Shown: positions 23,034-32,112, counted from the first letter of the stretch. The stretch is DNA of 64,000 nucleotides from Oscillospiraceae bacterium (GCA_031253495.1 JAIRWC010000012.1:1-64000), one strand, 5' to 3'. The notes: generated by a model from the letters alone, not told the origin. Numbers and translations are program-made.

Positions 23034-24277
23034 GGCCGACCTCCTTTTGAAAGGGTTTCCGCCGCGGGCGAACGGGCGGGTTTGTTTATCCTCCTCAGCA
23101 TCGTCCCTTTCGGAAACGCCTTTTCATAAGGAATACGCAGTTTTTCCATGGCGCGGTTGGCGATTTCCGTCCTTTCGCCGTTTGAGGAATACATTTCCCT
23201 TATGCGAAGTTTTTCGGGGGGGTTTTGCGGAATTACGACCTCGACGTCGTCGTTCGCGGTGAAATAGTTGCGCTGGGTTATTTCAAGCGCGCCGCCGCCG
23301 TAACCGTCCGCGGTCCCGATAAAGTCGCAATCCCTTTCATAATCTCCGGTTTCGCGGTGTTGCGCGCCTTTTTCCCCGAAATAAAACCCTTCGCAATAGG
23401 GGCGGTGGCTCACCGTAAAAACCTCGCGCAAAGCCCAATCCGGAACCGGTTCCCCTTTTTCGGCGGCGTCGACGGCGGCGCGGTAGGCGTTCGTAATCAC
23501 GGCGGCGTAATAAGCCGTTTTCGCCCTCCCTTCGATTTTAAACGAGGAAACCCCCGCGCTTTTCAGTTCGCCGACGCGCTTAATGACGCAGAGGTCTTTT
23601 GAATTGAGTATGTAACTCCCCGCGTCGTCCTCGAAAACCCGGAAAAACTCGTTCGGGCGCGTTTCCTCGGTGAGGAAGTAGTTCCAGCGGCAAGGGTGGG
23701 AACATTCCCCTTTGTTGGCGTTCCTTCCGGTCATGTAAGCGGATAAAAGGCACCGCCCCGAAAAGCTCACGCACATCGCCCCGTGGACGAAAACCTCGAT
23801 TTCCAAATCCGGCGGCGTTTTGTCGCGGATTTTTTTTATCTCCTCAACCGGAACCTCGCGGGCCAGTATGACGCGTTTCGCGCCGAGCCTGTGCAAGGCG
23901 GCGCAGGCGGCGTAATTGGTTACCCCCGCTTGGGTCGAGACGTGTATCGGCAACCCGGGGGCGCGGGCTTTCACAATGTCGAAGAATCCGAAGTCCGATA
24001 CTATGACGGCGTCGATTCCGAGCGCCGCGGCCTTTTCGATAAAATCGGGGAAACGGCGAACGTCGGAATTTTCGGCTATTATGTTGCAGGCGAGATAAAC
24101 CTTAACGCCGTTTTTACGGGCGCGCCGAACCGCTTCGGCAAGGTCGCCGTCGCTTAATCCCGCCGTCGCGCGCAACCCGAACGCCTTACCGCCCACATAC
24201 ACCGCGTCCGCGCCGTACAGCGCCGCCGCGTCAAGCGATTCAAGGTCGCCCGCCGGGGAAAGGAGTTCCGGTTTCAT
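23006..24277 (-). CDS. Peptidase U32 family protein (probable tRNA uridine hydroxylation factor TrhP)
   Basis: A TIM-barrel U32 protein. The N-terminus PELLSPAGDLESLDAAALYGADAVYVGG and the core FVHGAMCVSFSGRCLLSAYMTGRNANKGECSHPCRW carry the four conserved Cys that likely hold an FeS cluster. In Bacillus subtilis two such proteins make 5-hydroxyuridine in tRNA and their genes lie beside the mltG homologue yrrL. Here mltG is also directly upstream (17 bases), which supports a tRNA-modification role over proteolysis. Only one copy is present, 423 residues. Function is inferred from synteny. Confidence 0.88.
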   Translation of the reverse strand: MKPELLSPAGDLESLDAAALYGADAVYVGGKAFGLRATAGLSDGDLAEAVRRARKNGVKVYLACNIIAENSDVRRFPDFIEKAAALGIDAVIVSDFGFFDIVKARAPGLPIHVSTQAGVTNYAACAALHRLGAKRVILAREVPVEEIKKIRDKTPPDLEIEVFVHGAMCVSFSGRCLLSAYMTGRNANKGECSHPCRWNYFLTEETRPNEFFRVFEDDAGSYILNSKDLCVIKRVGELKSAGVSSFKIEGRAKTAYYAAVITNAYRAAVDAAEKGEPVPDWALREVFTVSHRPYCEGFYFGEKGAQHRETGDYERDCDFIGTADGYGGGALEITQRNYFTANDDVEVVIPQNPPEKLRIREMYSSNGERTEIANRAMEKLRIPYEKAFPKGTMLRRINKPARSPAAETLSKGGRPCRFPEKSN

Positions 24278-24294
24278 AAATCACCCCGTACCGT

Positions 24295-25728
24295 CTACGC
24301 TATGCCGGCGCGTTCAAGGTTCAGCTCGTGTTCGTAAAGCGTTTCGGCGTAAAACATTTCCAGCGTTTCCACGTTCGCGCAGAAATAAAAGTATTTTTTT
24401 CCTTCTTCCGACAATTTGGCGTTGGTGTCCGGCGCGGAAAGAACCGCTTCCATCGCCGCCATCCCCGGGTTGCAAATCGGACCGGGCGGCAACCCCGCGG
24501 AAACGTAAGAGTCGTACGCCTCCATTATCGGTTCGTAAATCCCCGCGTTTTGGGCGTTCACATACGGTTTTATGTCGTCTCTCGCGTATAAGCCCGTTAC
24601 GTCCGACTGCAAATAGGGGAAGCGGTCGGAATTGTCCAGCCTGTTGAGGAACACCGCCGCGACGAGGTACATATCCCCGACTGTTCCGGCTTCTTTCTGA
24701 ACCATTGAGGCGAGGGTAATAAACTCGTCGAGCGTAAACCCCATTTCGTTGATTTTCTTGTACATTTCCGGCGTAATCCGCTCTTGGGTGTTCGCGTAAA
24801 TCGTTTTCGCGGCGATTTCGGCGTAATCGGCGGTGTCCGAGTTTTCGGCGAGTTCGTCCGCCACGTAAAAGTCGTAGGTATCCGGAAACAGGTAGCCCTC
24901 AAGCTGATTAAACTTCGCCGTGCTCTGCAAAACGCGTTTTTCAAAATTAAACGTATTGATTTTCATTCTGTAAAAGATTTCAAAATCCGCCGCCCTGCAA
25001 ACGCGGTTTTCCTCCAAAAGCAAACCGATTTCACGCGCGGTCATCCCCTCCCGGATTTGTATCCTGACCGTTTCGCTGATTCTCGTCTTATTTTGGAGAG
25101 CGCCGATAATTTGACCGTACGACATATTTGAGTTGAGCGTAAACAGCCCGTGCAGATAACCGCCGTCTTTTTTGGTTACGCGCGAATAAAAGCAAAACAG
25201 GTCCGGCATCCCGATAATGCCGTTTTCCTTTAATATGCCGGCTATTTCTTCCGTGAGCGCGTCTTCGGGGATTTCCACCGTGATTTCAAGGACGTCCGTC
25301 GTTATTCCCGTGAAATCCAGCGCGGCGCGAACGATAAACTGGGCTATGAAAGCCGACGCCGATACGATAAACACCACCAGCAGCACGCTCCCGAAAATGT
25401 GCGTAAACGTCCGGGCGTGCTCCCTTTTTTTACGCCGCCTTTTCTTCTCCGCTTCCTCTCGCATCTTTATGACGGCCTGTTTTTTGCCGACGGGCGCCGA
25501 TTGCGTTCTCCTTTGCGGGGGCGCGCCCGTTTCTTCCTTAAAATCCTTCGGAACGTCGGTTTTTACCGTATCAATCCGGATGGTATCGAAATTGTTCGGC
25601 TTTTCCCCTTCTTTTTCCGCGAAAGGCTCTTCGCTTGTAAAAAAAGCCTCGTGTTCCCTTACGGCGCCGCGTTCCCCGTTTTCCCCGGCGGGAACGGGTT
25701 CGACGGGCGGCGTTTCCTTACCGCGCAC
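24295..25728 (-). CDS. mltG: Endolytic transglycosylase MltG
   Basis: A membrane-bound lytic transglycosylase that cuts nascent glycan strands and sets their length. A long charged cytoplasmic N-terminus (about 100 residues) precedes one membrane helix (about 108-133), a LysM-like region (DALTEEIAGILKENGII; GMTAREIGLLLEENRVC) and the YceG catalytic domain with FNQLEGYLFPDTYDFY, the catalytic Glu in LASMVQKEAG, and LPPGPICNPGMAAMEAVL. The start is a GTG preceded by AGGGGGG. It lies 11 bases downstream of the cyclo-ligase gene. Confidence 0.95.
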   Translation of the reverse strand: MRGKETPPVEPVPAGENGERGAVREHEAFFTSEEPFAEKEGEKPNNFDTIRIDTVKTDVPKDFKEETGAPPQRRTQSAPVGKKQAVIKMREEAEKKRRRKKREHARTFTHIFGSVLLVVFIVSASAFIAQFIVRAALDFTGITTDVLEITVEIPEDALTEEIAGILKENGIIGMPDLFCFYSRVTKKDGGYLHGLFTLNSNMSYGQIIGALQNKTRISETVRIQIREGMTAREIGLLLEENRVCRAADFEIFYRMKINTFNFEKRVLQSTAKFNQLEGYLFPDTYDFYVADELAENSDTADYAEIAAKTIYANTQERITPEMYKKINEMGFTLDEFITLASMVQKEAGTVGDMYLVAAVFLNRLDNSDRFPYLQSDVTGLYARDDIKPYVNAQNAGIYEPIMEAYDSYVSAGLPPGPICNPGMAAMEAVLSAPDTNAKLSEEGKKYFYFCANVETLEMFYAETLYEHELNLERAGIA

Positions 25729-25739
25729 AAAATCCCCCC

Positions 25740-26234
25740 TTAATCATGAATAACGACGTCAACGGGGCAATCGTGCCCTTCCGCGCGGAACTCGCGTATA
25801 AACTCGCGGTAGCACAGCCCCGCCGAAAAACCGTCGTATCCGCTCAAAAACCTGTCGTAAAACCCTCCGCCGAAGCCGACGCGATAATTCCCCGCGTTAT
25901 ACGCCAACGCGGGAACGATACAAATACTGCCGCCGAAATCGACGACCTTGACATCCCTGTTCATCAAAACGAAAAACATATCCCGGTTTTCGGTTTTCGG
26001 CTCGGCGACTTCAATCCCTTTTTCAACGCAGTAACTTATCAATCGCCTCGTATCCACTTCTATGGGAGACGATACGTAGGTCAAAACCAGTTTTGCGCGG
26101 GCAAACTCGGGGAGCGCGAGCAGTTTTTCAAACACCGCCGCGTCCTTTAACTCCTTCTCCGCGGGCAAAACGGCTTTGCGCGCCTTAATCAGCTCTTCCC
26201 GCAGGCGGGATTTTTCCGGCGCGGTCATTTGCAT
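25740..26234 (-). CDS. 5-formyltetrahydrofolate cyclo-ligase
   Basis: ATP-dependent conversion of 5-formyl-THF to 5,10-methenyl-THF, the salvage route for this folate form. The family signature is visible: RLREELIKARKAV at the N-terminus and the nucleotide/substrate loop VGFGGGFYDRFLSGYDG near the C-terminus. It has 164 residues, slightly short but complete. It overlaps the end of the DJ-1 gene by ten bases, so the two are coupled; ATG 26228 (overlapping as ATGA) is an alternative start. Confidence 0.93.
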   Translation of the reverse strand: MQMTAPEKSRLREELIKARKAVLPAEKELKDAAVFEKLLALPEFARAKLVLTYVSSPIEVDTRRLISYCVEKGIEVAEPKTENRDMFFVLMNRDVKVVDFGGSICIVPALAYNAGNYRVGFGGGFYDRFLSGYDGFSAGLCYREFIREFRAEGHDCPVDVVIHD

Positions 26235-26764
26235 AGCATGGCCTTGAAAACCTGCCGCGACTTTTCCTTTCCGGCGAGAATTTCCGCGATGGCGAACCCA
26301 AACTCGAACGCGGCGCCCGCCCCGTTCCCGGTAATGAACTTTCCGTCCGAAACCACGGGTTTATCGACGTATTCCGCCCCCGTCAGCTTATCCTCCCAAC
26401 CGGGGTAACAGGTCGCCTTTTTCCCTTTGAGCAGCCCCAACATTCCGGGAACGGACGGGGCGGCGCAAATCGCCGCGATATATATTCCGGAAGCGGCGCA
26501 ATACTTGAGCGCCCCGATAACCTTTTCGCTCTTTTTGAGGTTTTCCGTGCCGGGCATCCCGCCGGGCAGGAAAACCATGCGGGCGTTTTCGCAATTAAGC
26601 CCGTCAATCGTAATATCCGCTTTCACCGTAATGTTCCGCGAACTCGTAACATATTCCCCCGTGACGCCGACCGTCGCCGTTTCTATCCCGCATCTTCGCA
26701 TAATGTCAATAGGGACGATTGCCTCCGCTTCTTCAAACCCGTCGGCCAAAAACGCGTAAACCAT
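26225..26764 (-). CDS. DJ-1/PfpI family protein (YajL-like)
   Basis: Flavodoxin-like fold of the DJ-1 superfamily, with the conserved Glu (DGFEEAEAIVPID) and the nucleophilic-elbow Cys (IYIAAICAAPSV). Family members act as oxidative-stress chaperones, glyoxalases or deglycases; which applies cannot be told from sequence. It has 179 residues. GGAGG lies upstream of the ATG. The overlap with the folate cyclo-ligase gene indicates one transcript. Confidence 0.92.
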   Translation of the reverse strand: MVYAFLADGFEEAEAIVPIDIMRRCGIETATVGVTGEYVTSSRNITVKADITIDGLNCENARMVFLPGGMPGTENLKKSEKVIGALKYCAASGIYIAAICAAPSVPGMLGLLKGKKATCYPGWEDKLTGAEYVDKPVVSDGKFITGNGAGAAFEFGFAIAEILAGKEKSRQVFKAMLCK

Positions 26765-26821
26765 AATATACCTCCGTAATTTTACATAACCCGCCCCGCC
26801 GCCCCGCCCCGACGCCTCGCC

Positions 26822-27697
26822 TTACGTCTTAAACGCGACCCTGAACTTTTCGACCATGAACGCGGGGCAATACGACATTTTCGCCTTGCGTAAGTTTTCC
26901 GCGCCCATATCCTCCTCGCGGTTGACGTATTTGAACCCGCGGCAGGCGTAATTAACGAACTCGCGGTTTATCGCCGCGTATATTCCCCGCGTTTGCGTCA
27001 ACGCCTTTTCCACGTGAACCACGAAGGTGTCGCCGTTCAGCGGTTCCCCGAACGAATAAGCCCGAACCTCGCCGTCAACCCGTATCAGCCCGCCGATAAA
27101 GCCCAAATCGAAAAAACTTTCCAATCCGCGGGTTACGGCTTCAAATTCCTTTTTTTTGTCCTTGTCGGAATTAACGCCGCGTTCCTCGCTCCAACGCTCG
27201 CTCATTTCGGCACATTCGCCGATATTTTCGGGGGTGACAGGCTCGAAAGCCCAGTTGTTCTCATAGAATCGGTTAAGGTGATTGCGCTTGGCGTGGAGCT
27301 TTTTCCCCGAAAGATTGGCCAAAGCGTCAAAATCGTAAACATAATCGTAATAGTCGCGGTTGGTCGTTATCTCGATTTCATCGGAATACGCGGCTTTGAG
27401 CGTTTCCATAACCTCTCTGTTCATGCTGGAAAAGCAAAGGGCGTTACCGCCGCTCGCGCAGTATTCCCGCAGAACGCCGACGATTTCGCCGACGTCGCCC
27501 CGCCCCGCGGGAAAAGTAAAGCCGAATTTGTTTTTTATGAGGTAAAAATCCTTATACCGCGCGATTTTTATATCATAAACGCGGCTCCACATATAATTGC
27601 TCCCGAACGAATACTCGCACCCGCGATAACCCGAAAGACGGAGAAGCCCGTCCGCCCACGCCTTGTCCTTAACCTCGACTTCTTTAAACTCAATCAT
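26822..27697 (-). CDS. DUF2156 protein (phosphatidylglycerol lysyltransferase C-domain type)
   Basis: A double-GNAT-fold protein of the DUF2156 group, related to the catalytic part of MprF aminoacyl-phosphatidylglycerol synthases. Recognisable blocks are YDFDALANLSGKKLHAKRNHLNRF, the LIRVDGEVRAYSFGEPLNGDTFVVHVEKA strand-turn and YVNREEDMGAENLRKAKMSYCPAFMVEKF. It lacks the membrane domain of MprF, so it is soluble. Small stand-alone members are common in Clostridia; the acceptor is unknown. Confidence 0.88.
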   Translation of the reverse strand: MIEFKEVEVKDKAWADGLLRLSGYRGCEYSFGSNYMWSRVYDIKIARYKDFYLIKNKFGFTFPAGRGDVGEIVGVLREYCASGGNALCFSSMNREVMETLKAAYSDEIEITTNRDYYDYVYDFDALANLSGKKLHAKRNHLNRFYENNWAFEPVTPENIGECAEMSERWSEERGVNSDKDKKKEFEAVTRGLESFFDLGFIGGLIRVDGEVRAYSFGEPLNGDTFVVHVEKALTQTRGIYAAINREFVNYACRGFKYVNREEDMGAENLRKAKMSYCPAFMVEKFRVAFKT

Positions 27698-27802
27698 TGT
27701 AAGCGGTCTTTCTTAATTTTGTATTCGGCGTTTTTTTATATGATACCATAAATCGCGATATTAGTCAAGCGCCGGAAAAGCGGCGGTTTCCGGGGAGGTC
27801 TG

Positions 27803-27831
27803 TTGACAATTGGGGGAAATTATGTTAAACT
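27803..27831 (+). promoter_or_regulatory. Promoter of the thiT riboswitch transcript
   Basis: TTGACA, 17 bases, TAAACT. It lies about 40 bases before the TPP aptamer. Confidence 0.8.
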
Positions 27832-27871
27832 GCTAAAAAGGGAGCTGATACCGCCGTTTTCCGGATTGAAA

Positions 27872-27990
27872 ACGAGGGGCGCGCCGTTTAGGTTGCGCCG
27901 ACGGCACGAACGGCGAATTTCGGCTGAGAGGAAACGGATTGACGTTTCGACCTATAACCTGACGCGGATAATGCCGCCGTAGGGAAATAG
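27872..27990 (+). ncRNA. TPP (THI-box) riboswitch
   Basis: The aptamer signature is complete: the opening AGGGGCGC, CTGAGA at 27924-27929, ACCT, then ACCTGACGCGGATAATGCC and GCCGTAGGGAA. A variable P3 extension contains GAACGGCG. It senses thiamine diphosphate and controls the thiamine transporter gene downstream through the adjacent terminator. Confidence 0.96.
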
Positions 27991-28019
27991 CTTTAAAGCG
28001 GCTCCGCCGTCTCTCCGAC

Positions 28020-28050
28020 AAGGCTCCTTCAAATGAAAGGGGGCTTTTTT
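28020..28050 (+). terminator. Riboswitch-controlled terminator that also holds the thiT ribosome site
   Basis: AAGGCTCCTT pairs imperfectly with AAAGGGGGCTT and is followed by TTTTTTATT. The GGGGG of the 3' arm lies ten bases before the thiT ATG at 28054, so the same stem would both terminate and mask the ribosome site. Confidence 0.7.
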
Positions 28051-28053
28051 ATT

Positions 28054-28629
28054 ATGAAAAGCGAAAAAAATATCACGGTTGCGGTTCTGGCGGAATGTGC
28101 CGTAATGCTCGGCTTGGCGACGGTCTTAAGTTTTGTGAAAATTATTCCGATGCCTATGGGCGGTTCGGTAACTTTGCTGTCAATGCTGCCGATTGTGCTG
28201 ATTTCGATAAGGCACGGGGCAAAGACGGGGCTGTTGGCGGCGGGAGCGTATTCGCTGATTCAGTTTGCCGCCGACGCGGGCATGTTGTTCGGATGGGCTT
28301 TAACCCCCGCCGCGTTAATCGGGACGGTTACGCTGGATTATTTACTGGCGTATACGGGATTGGGGCTGGCGGGGGCGTTTGTAAACAAAGGGGGACCGGT
28401 CGCGGGCGCGCTCGCCGGCACGGCGGCGGTAACGGGTTTCCGTTTCTTGTGCCATTTTATATCGGGGATTATCATCTTCGGGCAGTGGGCGCCGGACGGT
28501 TGGAACCCCGTATTGTACTCGCTGTGCTATAACGGCTTGTATATGCTTCCGGAGCTGATTTTCACGGTCGCGGGCGCGGCGGCGCTGTTAAAGGCGCCTT
28601 ATGTGAGCAAGATGTTCGTTCGGCGATAA
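28054..28629 (+). CDS. thiT: Thiamine ECF transporter S component ThiT
   Basis: The substrate-binding membrane subunit of the energy-coupling-factor thiamine importer; it works with a shared EcfAA'T module not in this window. Six hydrophobic segments, and the Trp/Tyr/Asn-containing thiamine pocket appears late (QWAPDGWNPVLYSLCYNGLYMLPEL). The start is ATG 28054 rather than the ORF start 28033, because the latter lies inside the terminator stem. The TPP riboswitch upstream confirms the substrate. Confidence 0.95.
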   Translation: MKSEKNITVAVLAECAVMLGLATVLSFVKIIPMPMGGSVTLLSMLPIVLISIRHGAKTGLLAAGAYSLIQFAADAGMLFGWALTPAALIGTVTLDYLLAYTGLGLAGAFVNKGGPVAGALAGTAAVTGFRFLCHFISGIIIFGQWAPDGWNPVLYSLCYNGLYMLPELIFTVAGAAALLKAPYVSKMFVRR

Positions 28630-28644
28630 AAAACCAAAAACCCA

Positions 28645-28673
28645 TTGAATTTATTTGTAAAATATGCTATCAT
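28645..28673 (+). promoter_or_regulatory. Promoter of the phosphoribosyltransferase gene
   Basis: TTGAAT, 17 bases, TATCAT, 32 bases before the ATG. It separates this gene from the riboswitch-controlled transcript. Confidence 0.75.
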
Positions 28674-28704
28674 ATTAAAAATTGATAAATTCCGGAGGTA
28701 AGAC

Positions 28705-29343
28705 ATGGAAACCCGTATGAGCGAAATCGCTTCAAAGAAGAACAGGCACATCAAAATCGGAATAATTCCGGGGCACTTCGCCACCAACCATTCCCACGTG
28801 AATTATTACGTGGATATGGACAGCGTAAAATGCCGCCTTAAAACGGCCAAGGAAGCCGCCGAGGTTATTTCCGCGGAATATGTAAGCACCCAAATTGACA
28901 CGATTATCTGCCTTGAGGGCACCCGTATGCCCGGCGCGTTAATCGCCGAGCAGCTTTCGGAAAACCACAGCCATTCCGTCAATCACGGCAACGACATTTG
29001 CGTAATAACGCCCGAGCTTGATTCAAACAAGCAGATGATTTTCCGCGACAATACCCAAAACATGATTTGGAACAAACGGGTTCTCCTCCTTATTTCCTCC
29101 GCTTCCACGGGGAGGACGATTGAGAGGAGCGTCGAGTGCCTGCGGTATTACAGCGGGATTTTGGTGGCTGTGGCGGCGATTTTCAGCGCTATAGAGGAGG
29201 CCGGCGGTATTCACGTTAACTCGCTGTTCACCGCCGAAGACCTGCCGGGTTATTTTACGCTCCCCTCGGCGGAATGTCCGATGTGCCGCGAAAAGCAGAA
29301 GGTTGACGCTATTATCAACGACCACGGGTATTCCAAGATTTAA
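28705..29343 (+). CDS. Phosphoribosyltransferase family protein (PyrE-like)
   Basis: A type I PRTase fold. The segment NKRVLLLISSASTGRTIERSVECLRYYSG holds the PRPP loop, in a modified form (SSASTGRT where DDxxxTGxT is usual), so PRPP binding may be weak. The N-terminal part carries TIICLEGTRMPGALIAEQL. A C-terminal CPMC pair is unusual for orotate phosphoribosyltransferases. The base or substrate is unknown. GGAGG precedes the ATG. It is followed by the M42 peptidase gene with 21 bases between. Confidence 0.78.
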   Translation: METRMSEIASKKNRHIKIGIIPGHFATNHSHVNYYVDMDSVKCRLKTAKEAAEVISAEYVSTQIDTIICLEGTRMPGALIAEQLSENHSHSVNHGNDICVITPELDSNKQMIFRDNTQNMIWNKRVLLLISSASTGRTIERSVECLRYYSGILVAVAAIFSAIEEAGGIHVNSLFTAEDLPGYFTLPSAECPMCREKQKVDAIINDHGYSKI

Positions 29344-29364
29344 AAATCATAAGGTTGGGATTTG

Positions 29365-30402
29365 ATGGACGTTTTCGAGGTTCTTAAGAGGCTTACCCGC
29401 GCGGCGGGCGTTTCGGGCGGCGAAAATTCGGCGGCGTCGGTCGCGTCCGATTTTCTGAAAGAGTACGCCAACGCGGTGGGTTTCGATTGCCACGGCTCGG
29501 TTACGGGCTTCATCGGTAACCGCAACAACGGCAGACCCGTGATTTTACTCGACGCGCACATTGACGAAATCGGGTTAATCGTTACCCATATCGACAAGGA
29601 AGGCTTCGTTAAGGCGGAGCCTTGCGGCGGCGTCGACCGCCGTTCGCTTTCCGCGCTGACCGTTACGGTTCACGGGAAAGAACCCGTTAAGGGCGTGATA
29701 TGTTCTTCGCCGCCGCACGCCGGGAATAAAAATGAAGAAGCGGCTTTAAAAGCCGGCGAAATCCGGATTGATACGGGTTACGGCAGGGAAGGGCTCGAAA
29801 AGATAATCTCGCCCGGCGACAAAATTACGGCTGACGGCGAATTGACCCGCCTGCTCGGCGGTAAAGTCAGCGGGCGGGCTTTGGATAACCGCGCGGGCGT
29901 AACGGCGGTTTTATACGCTTTGTCGCTGCTGAAAAACGGCAGCCCGGGGTTTAATATCGCCGTGGCTTTCACCGTTCAGGAAGAATTAGGATGCAGGGGG
30001 GGGCGGGTTGCGGCGTATAACGCCGACGCCGATTACGCCATCGTAACGGACGTCAGTTATGGGATATCGCCGGCGATTTCGCCGAACGAAGAGCATAAAT
30101 GCGGAAAGCCGGGCGGCGGTCCCATGCTCGGATTCGCCCCCTCGCTTGACCGCGAAATGTTCGACGGGTTGAGAAAGACCGCCGAGGATTGGGAAATCCC
30201 CTATCAGCTTGAAATAATGAACCGCGACACGGGCGGGACGAACGCCGACGAAATCAGCCTTGCCAAGGGCGGGGTAAAAACCGCGCTGGTGTCCGTTCCC
30301 CTGCGGTATATGCACACGCCCGTCGAAACGGTCGCGCTTTCCGACGTCGAGGCGGCGGGGCAGTTAATAGCGGCTTATATCGAGGGGTTTAACTCCGTTT
30401 AA
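29365..30402 (+). CDS. M42 family aminopeptidase (first of two)
   Basis: A dimetal aminopeptidase of the M42 group, large tetrahedral cytoplasmic complexes that degrade peptides. Metal and catalytic motifs: LLDAHIDEIGLIV (His, Asp), GRALDNRAG (bridging Asp), VQEELGCRGG (catalytic Glu and metal Glu), AIVTDVSYG and a late RYMHTPVE (His). At 345 residues it is complete. ATG 29365 is preferred over the TTG one codon earlier. It shares little identity with the second copy downstream, so the pair is old, not a recent duplication. Confidence 0.92.
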   Translation: MDVFEVLKRLTRAAGVSGGENSAASVASDFLKEYANAVGFDCHGSVTGFIGNRNNGRPVILLDAHIDEIGLIVTHIDKEGFVKAEPCGGVDRRSLSALTVTVHGKEPVKGVICSSPPHAGNKNEEAALKAGEIRIDTGYGREGLEKIISPGDKITADGELTRLLGGKVSGRALDNRAGVTAVLYALSLLKNGSPGFNIAVAFTVQEELGCRGGRVAAYNADADYAIVTDVSYGISPAISPNEEHKCGKPGGGPMLGFAPSLDREMFDGLRKTAEDWEIPYQLEIMNRDTGGTNADEISLAKGGVKTALVSVPLRYMHTPVETVALSDVEAAGQLIAAYIEGFNSV

Positions 30403-30449
30403 GTTCAAAACGCAAAGCATTTTGAATTATACTCGCGAGGAAGGTTATA

Positions 30450-31466
30450 ATGCTCGAACTGTTAAAAAAATTATGCGCCTTGAACGGCGTGAGCGGGGAC
30501 GAAAACGACGTCGCCGATTTTATAATCGGCGAAATAGGTTCCGACGGGGTAGTCGTCCAAAGGGATAACTTAGGCAACGTTCTCGTATTTAAAAAAGGGG
30601 AACGCACCCCGAACAAGAAAATTATGTTCGCCGCGCACATGGACGAGGTGGGGTTCGTCGTTACGGATATCACGAAAGAGGGGTTTTTGCGGTTCGCGCC
30701 CGTCGGCGGGATTTCGCCGTCGGCGGTTTTCGGGCGCGGGGTGGTATTCAAGAACAATATCGTCGGCGTAATCGGCGGAAAGCCCGTTCACCTGCTTGAC
30801 GGCGATGAAAAAAGCAAGCAGCCGAAAATCGGGGATTTGCTGATTGACATAGGCGCGGCGGATAAGCGCGAAGCGGAGAAATACGTCCAAAGGGGCGATA
30901 ACTGTTATTTTACCGGGGAATTTACCGAATTCGGAAACAACCGTATCGGCGCGAAGGCGATTGACGACCGTTTAGGGTGCGCGATTATGTTGGATATGCT
31001 GCGTTCGGATTTAAAATACGACTGCTCGTTCGCCTTTACCGTACGGGAGGAAGTGGGGTGCAGGGGAGCCGGAGCCGCCGTTTTTAACCTTGAACCCGAT
31101 ATATGCGCGGTTTTGGAAGCGACGACGGCGCTCGATACGCCGGGCGTTCCGGAAAGCGACGCGGTTTGCCGGTTAGGCATGGGAACGGTCGTTTCTTACA
31201 TGGATAAAGGCGCGGTTTATGATAGGGAATTATATAACATCGCCTTTGAAACGGCCGAGGAAAACAATTTAAAATGCCAAACCAAGACGAAAATCATCGG
31301 CGGCAACGACGCCTCCGCCATCCATAAGTCGTTCGGGGGGGTAAGGACGGTCGCTTTATCCTGTCCCTGCCGTTATCTGCATACGTCTTTTTGCGTAATT
31401 GACAAAGGCGATTTTTCGGAGATGAGGGTTTTGGCCGAAAAGCTGTCGGAGAAAGCGGCGTTATGA
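30450..31466 (+). CDS. M42 family aminopeptidase (second of two)
   Basis: Second M42 metallopeptidase. Motifs: MFAAHMDEVGFVV, GAKAIDDRLGCAI (bridging Asp), VREEVGCRGAGAA (catalytic Glu), ICAVLEATTA and SCPCRYLHTSFCV (metal His). 338 residues. AGGAAGG precedes the ATG, and its stop overlaps thiN as ATGA, so thiN is translationally coupled to it. Two different M42 enzymes in a row suggest complementary peptide specificities. Confidence 0.93.
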   Translation: MLELLKKLCALNGVSGDENDVADFIIGEIGSDGVVVQRDNLGNVLVFKKGERTPNKKIMFAAHMDEVGFVVTDITKEGFLRFAPVGGISPSAVFGRGVVFKNNIVGVIGGKPVHLLDGDEKSKQPKIGDLLIDIGAADKREAEKYVQRGDNCYFTGEFTEFGNNRIGAKAIDDRLGCAIMLDMLRSDLKYDCSFAFTVREEVGCRGAGAAVFNLEPDICAVLEATTALDTPGVPESDAVCRLGMGTVVSYMDKGAVYDRELYNIAFETAEENNLKCQTKTKIIGGNDASAIHKSFGGVRTVALSCPCRYLHTSFCVIDKGDFSEMRVLAEKLSEKAAL

Positions 31467-32071
31467 AATCGTGCGCAATCGTCGGGGCGGGGGAGTTTAA
31501 CGGCTTTCACCCCTGTTTTGCCGGCGAATATACAATCGCCGCCGACGGCGGGTGCGACAATCTCGCCAAATTCGGGATAACGCCGGATTTAATCGTCGGG
31601 GACTGCGATTCGATAAGCGAAATTCCCGGCGGCGTCGAGGTCGTCCGCGCCCCTTCGGAAAAAGATGAAACCGACGCGGCGTTAGCCGTGAACGAAGCGA
31701 TAAGGCGGGGTTATGTCCGGTTTTATATTTACGGGGCTTTGGGCGGAAGGTTGGACCATACCTTAGCGAACATATCCCTTTTGGCGAACCTGTCAAGACG
31801 GGGCTTCACGGCGCGGATAATCGGCAAAAACGAGATTATCGCCGCCGTAACCGACGGTGTGGCGGCTTTCGGCGCGGATAAAACGGGGATAATTTCAATT
31901 TTCCCCGCGGGGGAAAAGGCAAAAGGCGTGAGTTTGAAAGGTTTGAAGTACGGGCTTGACGACGCGGAGTTAAGGTTTGACGCCGCCGTCGGCGTGAGCA
32001 ACGAGTTTATCGGAGAGGAAAGTTTTGTCGGGGTTAAAAAAGGAACGCTGATAATCGTAACCGGCGCTTAG
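31463..32071 (+). CDS. thiN: Thiamine diphosphokinase
   Basis: Transfers diphosphate from ATP to thiamine, making the cofactor TPP. It has the family motifs YTIAADGGCDNLAKFGITPDLIVGDCDSI (substrate/Mg Asp cluster), KDETDAALAVNEAI and YGALGGRLDHTLANI. 202 residues. With thiT 3 kb upstream the organism appears to import thiamine and phosphorylate it; no thiamine synthesis genes are in the window. It is not itself under a visible riboswitch, being coupled to the M42 gene. Confidence 0.96.
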   Translation: MKSCAIVGAGEFNGFHPCFAGEYTIAADGGCDNLAKFGITPDLIVGDCDSISEIPGGVEVVRAPSEKDETDAALAVNEAIRRGYVRFYIYGALGGRLDHTLANISLLANLSRRGFTARIIGKNEIIAAVTDGVAAFGADKTGIISIFPAGEKAKGVSLKGLKYGLDDAELRFDAAVGVSNEFIGEESFVGVKKGTLIIVTGA

Positions 32072-32112
32072 GACGGTATGGCAATTTATCTTGCAAGGAG
32101 AAACAAACAAGC

